DNA from: an uncultured Oscillospiraceae bacterium | GTDB taxonomy: Bacteria; Bacillota; Clostridia; Oscillospirales; Oscillospiraceae | Assembly (NCBI GenBank): GCA_905236265.1 | Contig: CAJOOV010000178.1 | Coordinates: 1-7,270 of the forward strand | Direction: 5' to 3' | Length of the DNA stretch: 7,270 nt | Shown: positions 3,920 to 7,270 of the stretch, in pieces | Layout of the letters: every line of letters starts with the position of its first letter | Position numbering within the stretch: position 1 is the stretch's first letter | Notes under the pieces: generated by a model | What the model saw: only the letters and a program-made list of their open reading frames with translations | Told to the model about the DNA's origin: nothing | Databases searched by the model: none | Position numbers and translations under genes: made by a program

Positions 3920-6103
3920 ATGATGAAAGAATCCATGAAAAACGGCCTGATTCGGGGCGTCGTTGCGGCGCTGGCGTCTCTTGCCCTGCTGGGGTGTCTG
4001 ATGTGGATGGAGGGAAACCTGAACCCCGCCAACCAGAGCCAGCAGAGCACAGCAGCGGTTTCGGAATCCGCCGTCCCCGCCGTAGCGCAGGCGGAGCCCA
4101 TCAGCGCAGACGCTGACGCAGCGGGCGGATTTCTGCCCGGCACCTACACCGGCACGGCCAACGGCTTCGGCGGCCCGGTGGAGGTAGCCGTCACCATCGG
4201 CGAAAACGGCGGCGTTGCGGATGCCGTCATCACCGGACAGGGGGAGACCCCGGATGTGGGCGGCGCTGCCATTCCGGAGCTGCGCAACCAGCTTCTCACC
4301 GCCCAGAGCGCAGACATTGACGGCGTGTCCGGCGCATCCTTCACCAGCGGCGCAGTGAAAGAGGCAGCCGCAGCCGCACTGGCACTGGCTGCCGGTGAGG
4401 AGGTGGAGACCGGCCCCAAGGCGGAGGGAGACAACCTCTTCATACCCGGCACCTATTCCGCCTCCTCCAAGGGCTTCGGCGGGGACGTGGAGGTGACCGT
4501 CACCGTGAGTGAAAACGCCATTGAGGACATCCAGATCACCGGCGACCACGAGACGGAGAACATCGGCTCCTTCGCCGTGAGTATGCTGGGCGAGCGGATT
4601 ATGGATGCCCAGAGCCCCAACGTGGACGCACTCAGCGGCGCTACCGTCACCAGCAGCGCCATCTTCCGTGCCCTGCAGCAGGCGCTGACGCAGGCAGGGG
4701 CTGACCTGACCCGATTCCCCGCCCCGGAGAAGGCGGATGCCAATGCACCCAAGAGCGAGGAGAGTCTGGAGTGCGACATCTGCATCATCGGCGCAGGCGG
4801 CGCAGGCATGACCGCAGCCATTCATGCAACGCAGGCAGGGAAGAACGTCATCCTGCTGGAGATGATGCCCTATGTGGGCGGCAATACCACCAAGGCCACC
4901 GGCGGCATGAACGCAGCGGAGACCCACTATCAGGCGGAGCAGGGCATTGAGGACAGCGTGGAGGTCTTTATTGAGGACACCATGGAGGGCGGACACCAGC
5001 TCAACGACCGGGATCTGGTCACGGTCATGGCAGAGAACTCCGCAGAGGCTATTGACTGGCTGGACTCCATCGGCGCACCCCTGCCCAAGGTGAGCTTCTC
5101 CGGCGGCGCTACCAACAAGCGGATCCATGCCCCTGAGGACGGCTCCGGCGTGGGCGCATATCTGGTCACCCATTTCCTGCAGAAGGTGGAGGAGCTGGGC
5201 ATCAACGTGATGTACGACACCAGAGCCACTGAGCTGATAACCGACGACGGCGCAGTGACAGGGGTAAAGGCGGAGAGCAGCACCGTCAGCTACACCATCA
5301 ACGCCAAGGCGGTTATCATCGCCACCGGCGGCTTCGGCAACAATCAGGACATGATCGTCCAGTACCGTCCCGACCTGAAGGGTACGGTCTCCACCAGCGC
5401 TCCCGGCGCCATGGGCGACGGCATCGTTATGGCACAGGCGGTGGGGGCTGATCTGGTGGACATCGACCAGATTCAGCTCCATCCCACGGTGGAACAGGGA
5501 ACCAGTATGCTGATTACCGAGAGCGTCCGGGGCGACGGGGCGATTCTGGTGAATCAGGAGGGCAAGCGCTTCACCAACGAGCTGCTCACCCGTGACAAGG
5601 TGTCCGCTGCCGAGCTGGAGCAGACCGGCGGCTATGCCTACATCATCTTCGACCAGCGGCTGAGGGACGGCCTGAAGGCAATTGAGAAATATGTCTCCAC
5701 AGGCATCACCGTTCAGGCGGATACCATTGAAGGTCTGGCAGAGCAGATCGGCTGCGACCCAGCCACGCTGGCGGAAACGCTGGAGAGCTGGAATCAGGCG
5801 GTTGCGGCGCAGAAGGACGAAGCCTTTGGCCGTGACACCGGCATGGAGAACGACCTGAGTGTGGCACCCTATTATGCCATCAAGATTGCTCCGGGCATCC
5901 ACCACACTATGGGCGGCGTGAAGATCAATACCGAGGCGCAGGTCATCGACACCGACGGCAACCCCATCCCCGGACTGTTTGCAGCCGGTGAGGTGACGGG
6001 AGGCGTCCACGGCGGAAACCGCATCGGCGGCAACGCAGTGGCGGACATCGTGGTGTTCGGCACCGTGGCAAGCGAGAGCGCAGTGGCCTGGTGCGACCGG
6101 TAA
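3920..6103 (+). CDS. Extracytoplasmic flavoprotein fumarate reductase-like enzyme with two FMN_bind domains
   Basis: A 727-residue secreted or anchored reductase of the flavocytochrome c (Fcc3) superfamily. Residues 9-30 form a hydrophobic export segment; ALLGC26 resembles a lipobox, so it is either a lipoprotein or an uncleaved anchor. A Ser/Gln/Ala-rich linker follows. Two FMN_bind domains (PF04205-type; about 70-158 and 174-258) carry flavinylation sites DGVSGAS (134-140) and DALSGAT (236-242), where ApbE links FMN through phosphoester to Thr or Ser. The FAD domain starts CDICIIGAGGAGMTAA (285-300), with NTTKATGGMNAAET at 322-335. All Shewanella Fcc3 catalytic positions are kept: His521 (HPT), Thr533-Glu534 and Arg537 (TESVRG), Arg558 (TRDK), His662 (HHTMGG) and Arg701 (NRIGG). 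No CXXCH heme motif exists; FMN domains stand in for the Fcc3 tetraheme domain. Fumarate is the default substrate; other alpha,beta-unsaturated acids are possible. ATG 3923 suits the ribosome site as well as 3920. The gene is monocistronic and ends at a strong terminator. The FMN transferase and electron donor are not in the window. Confidence 0.93.
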   Translation: MMKESMKNGLIRGVVAALASLALLGCLMWMEGNLNPANQSQQSTAAVSESAVPAVAQAEPISADADAAGGFLPGTYTGTANGFGGPVEVAVTIGENGGVADAVITGQGETPDVGGAAIPELRNQLLTAQSADIDGVSGASFTSGAVKEAAAAALALAAGEEVETGPKAEGDNLFIPGTYSASSKGFGGDVEVTVTVSENAIEDIQITGDHETENIGSFAVSMLGERIMDAQSPNVDALSGATVTSSAIFRALQQALTQAGADLTRFPAPEKADANAPKSEESLECDICIIGAGGAGMTAAIHATQAGKNVILLEMMPYVGGNTTKATGGMNAAETHYQAEQGIEDSVEVFIEDTMEGGHQLNDRDLVTVMAENSAEAIDWLDSIGAPLPKVSFSGGATNKRIHAPEDGSGVGAYLVTHFLQKVEELGINVMYDTRATELITDDGAVTGVKAESSTVSYTINAKAVIIATGGFGNNQDMIVQYRPDLKGTVSTSAPGAMGDGIVMAQAVGADLVDIDQIQLHPTVEQGTSMLITESVRGDGAILVNQEGKRFTNELLTRDKVSAAELEQTGGYAYIIFDQRLRDGLKAIEKYVSTGITVQADTIEGLAEQIGCDPATLAETLESWNQAVAAQKDEAFGRDTGMENDLSVAPYYAIKIAPGIHHTMGGVKINTEAQVIDTDGNPIPGLFAAGEVTGGVHGGNRIGGNAVADIVVFGTVASESAVAWCDR
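4127..4693 (+). repeat. Internal duplication: tandem FMN_bind domains
   Basis: The two copies (about 4127-4393 and 4439-4693) share the order F-x-PGTY, GFGG-x-VEVxVT, an xIT strand, and a terminal D-x-x-SGA-[ST]-x-TS flavinylation site. Similarity is visible in DNA (GGCTTCGGCGG in both) but clearly diverged, so this is an old duplication. The acceptor position is Ser in copy 1 and Thr in copy 2. Confidence 0.8.
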
Positions 6104-6122
6104 GCATCCGTTATCCGTTCAC

Positions 6123-6158
6123 AGAGGCTGACTCAGATTCTGGGTCAGCCTCTTTTTT
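6123..6158 (+). terminator. Strong Rho-independent terminator after the reductase
   Basis: The arms at 6123-6136 and 6140-6153 pair over 14 bp, with one T-G wobble, around a 3-nt ATT loop; the core is AGAGGCTGAC/GTCAGCCTCT. Six T residues follow (6153-6158). The reductase stop codon is 19 nt upstream, so the transcription unit closes here and the lysozyme is separate. Confidence 0.93.
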
Positions 6159-6174
6159 CCGGCTGATATTTCCG

Positions 6175-6203
6175 GTGCAAAGAATCGGTTTTTGTAGTAT
6201 AAT
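6175..6203 (+). promoter_or_regulatory. Promoter of the GH25 lysozyme gene
   Basis: A perfect -10 TATAAT lies at 6198-6203. The -35 region 17 bp upstream (GTGCAA, 6175-6180) matches three of six bases. Its position between the preceding terminator and the gene supports the call. The predicted start near 6210 gives a leader of about 43 nt. Confidence 0.55.
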
Positions 6204-6241
6204 GTCTCCTGCGTCTGCAAAGAGATTCATGGACATACAGC

Positions 6242-6246
6242 GAGGT
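6242..6246 (+). promoter_or_regulatory. Ribosome binding site that decides the lysozyme start
   Basis: GAGGT lies 6 nt before ATG 6253. The alternative in-frame ATG at 6229 has only a weak AAAGAGA upstream, and the longest open frame would cross the promoter and the terminator. Confidence 0.55.
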
Positions 6247-6252
6247 ACATCT

Positions 6253-7128
6253 ATGGCAGGGACAAGGCTGAAGGAGAAAACAAAACGCAAGAGCGGCAAG
6301 CCCGGCGTCAATGCGCTGCTGGTATTTCTGGCGGTGGTATTGGCGCTGCTGGTGGCGGTGATGCTGCTGACTCTGCTCTGGAACGGGACGCAGGAGCAGA
6401 CCCCCTCCAACACCGTCTCCATCGGCGGGCAGCAGGTGGAGATCGACGAGACCCTTCCCCAAAGCACCGTAGAGCAGGAGGAGTTTGTCACGCAGGAGGA
6501 CGGCTCTGTGGCCTATCAGGGAGAGGCGGTGTACGGCATTGACGTTTCCGCCCATCAGGGGGAGATCGACTGGGCGGCGGCAGCGGCGGACGGAACCCAG
6601 TTTGCCATGCTGCGCATCGGCTTTCGGGGCTATACCGCCGGAGCCATCCAGATGGACGAGCGCTTTGAGGAGAACTATGCCGCCGCAAGGGAAAACGGAC
6701 TGATGGTGGGGGTCTACTTCTTCTCTCAGGCGGTCAGCGAACAGGAGGCGGCGGAGGAAGCGGCTCAGGTGCTGGCATGGCTGGACGGGCGGGAGCTGGA
6801 ATGCCCGGTGGCCTACGACTGGGAGCCGGTCGAGAACCAGCCGGACGCCCGCACCAACGACACGGACGGGGAGACAGTGACAGCCTGCGCCAGAGCCTTC
6901 TGCACAGCGGTTCAGGCGGGGGGCTACCGCCCCATGCTCTACTGCAACGGGATGCTGGGCTATCTCAGCTATGATGTGAGCCGACTCACGGAGTTTCCCA
7001 TCTGGTACGCCGAGTACGGGGAATACCCCAGCTATGCCTATGCCTTTGAGTTCTGGCAGTACACGGACACCGGCAGCGTGGCAGGCGTGCAGGGCAATGC
7101 TGACCGGGACATCTGGTTCCGAGGATAA
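6253..7128 (+). CDS. Membrane-anchored GH25 lysozyme (N-acetylmuramidase)
   Basis: Glycoside hydrolase family 25 (Chalaropsis-type) enzyme, 291 residues, which cuts the beta-1,4 bond between MurNAc and GlcNAc in peptidoglycan. A Lys/Arg-rich cytoplasmic N-terminus (MAGTRLKEKTKRKSGK) precedes one long membrane segment at about 20-43, with no cleavage site, so it should be anchored with the catalytic domain outside. An acidic, Gln-rich linker runs to about 92. The catalytic domain starts YGIDVSAHQGEIDW (94-107; Asp97), has the paired acids of DWE (Asp189, Glu191) in PVAYDWEPV, then LYCN (229-232), WYAEYG (251-256), FWQYTD (267-272) and a closing Asp284. These are the family's conserved active-site positions. 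No cell-wall-binding repeats, holin or phage genes are nearby, so a host wall-remodelling role fits better than a prophage endolysin. The gene is alone between its own promoter and a hairpin region. The family call is very strong; its physiological role (growth, division, spore-related) is not shown. Confidence 0.93.
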   Translation: MAGTRLKEKTKRKSGKPGVNALLVFLAVVLALLVAVMLLTLLWNGTQEQTPSNTVSIGGQQVEIDETLPQSTVEQEEFVTQEDGSVAYQGEAVYGIDVSAHQGEIDWAAAAADGTQFAMLRIGFRGYTAGAIQMDERFEENYAAARENGLMVGVYFFSQAVSEQEAAEEAAQVLAWLDGRELECPVAYDWEPVENQPDARTNDTDGETVTACARAFCTAVQAGGYRPMLYCNGMLGYLSYDVSRLTEFPIWYAEYGEYPSYAYAFEFWQYTDTGSVAGVQGNADRDIWFRG

Positions 7129-7135
7129 TTATGGT

Positions 7136-7179
7136 AAAAAATAGTGCGTTCTCCCCAAAGAACGGGGGGAACGCACTAT
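7136..7179 (-). terminator. Minus-strand Rho-independent terminator with a 16-bp stem
   Basis: The arms 7141-7156 and 7164-7179 pair along 16 bp with one T-G wobble (core ATAGTGCGTT/AACGCACTAT plus a G/C block) around a 7-nt loop. The A-run at 7136-7141 becomes a T-run only when read on the minus strand, so it terminates transcription arriving from beyond the right edge. It starts 12 nt after the lysozyme stop, but on the plus strand no T-run follows, so for the lysozyme mRNA it is at best a 3'-protecting hairpin. Confidence 0.75.
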
Positions 7180-7270
7180 CTCACTAGTGTGCTGGCACGT
7201 TCAGATTTGAACGAAGTCAAAGTCAGATTTCGGCTGTACAAGGCGGAGGACGAAGGCGGGCTGGCGCCCG
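7180..7270. repeat. Palindrome-rich non-coding tail, cut by the window edge
   Basis: No coding frame is supported here. The stretch is packed with short inverted repeats: CACTAGTG (7182-7189, perfect palindrome), GTGC-TG-GCAC (7189-7198), CGTTCA-GATT-TGAACG (7198-7213) and CGGGC-TGGC-GCCCG (7257-7270). The near repetition of AGTCAAAGTCAGATTT (7215-7230) is also notable. The last stem ends exactly at the window edge and probably continues. The stretch resembles an interspersed intergenic repeat or structured RNA rather than a gene; its identity is unknown. Confidence 0.45.

Noticed and set aside
3872..6010. Open minus-strand frame of 712 codons opposite the reductase
   Set aside because: Antisense shadow typical of high-GC genes with biased third positions. 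The His/Gly/Ala/Leu-rich translation has no domain, and no ribosome site supports it, while the plus strand encodes a fully conserved flavoprotein.
6091..6252. Upstream extension of the lysozyme overlapping the reductase stop
   Set aside because: It would pass through a strong terminator (6123-6158) and the promoter (6175-6203). The ribosome site and the basic N-terminus plus membrane span start at 6253.
6253..7270. Prophage or lysis cassette suggested by the GH25 lysozyme
   Set aside because: There is no holin, tail or integrase gene and no attachment-site repeat. The enzyme is membrane anchored with its own promoter.
1..7270. CRISPR array, tRNA or rRNA gene, insertion sequence
   Set aside because: I looked for spaced direct repeats, cloverleaf-like arms, and terminal repeats with a transposase frame. 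None was seen; the only repeats are the FMN_bind duplication and short palindromes.

Overview
The window (about 60% G+C by eye) looks like chromosomal DNA of a high-GC anaerobic Firmicute. My best guess is a gut Oscillospiraceae relative such as Flavonifractor, Oscillibacter or Lawsonibacter. The pointers are strong AGGAGG-type ribosome binding sites, sigma-A promoters close to consensus, Rho-independent terminators, a NusG-domain-II protein and a heme-free flavin-only fumarate-reductase-like enzyme. Lineage is inferred from gene content, not shown. No tRNA, rRNA, CRISPR, transposase or phage structural gene is visible.

Layout, left to right. The minus strand carries the first two thirds of enolase (eno, 847 to beyond the left edge), with its own consensus promoter and a leader of about 108 nt. 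Upstream of it, also on the minus strand, is a small YgjP-type zinc metallopeptidase (1566-1051). Diverging from that gene, a perfect-consensus promoter (TTGACA, 17 bp, TATAAT) drives an acyl-CoA-synthetase-type AMP ligase (1714-3372). That ligase converges on a minus-strand NusG-domain-II membrane protein (3758-3417), and the two share a bidirectional terminator. The NusG_II gene is divergent from a 727-residue secreted or anchored flavoprotein reductase (3920-6103). The reductase has two tandem FMN_bind domains and a flavocytochrome-c fumarate-reductase-like FAD domain with the whole catalytic set intact. After a strong terminator comes a membrane-anchored GH25 lysozyme (6253-7128). The last 140 bases hold a minus-strand terminator hairpin followed by a palindrome-rich non-coding stretch that the window edge cuts.

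How the parts may work together: eno, the peptidase, the ligase and the lysozyme look like independent transcription units. The one likely functional pair is the NusG_II protein and the flavoprotein reductase. They are divergently transcribed from one control region that carries two related boxes overlapping both promoters. NusG_II proteins, as I recall, recur in flavin-based extracytoplasmic electron-transfer loci. A plausible reading is terminal-reductase respiration on fumarate or a similar unsaturated acid, with electrons passing through ApbE-attached FMN. The FMN transferase and the electron donor are not in the window. I see no clear evidence for a wholly new system; the best leads are this divergent pair and the structured right-hand tail.
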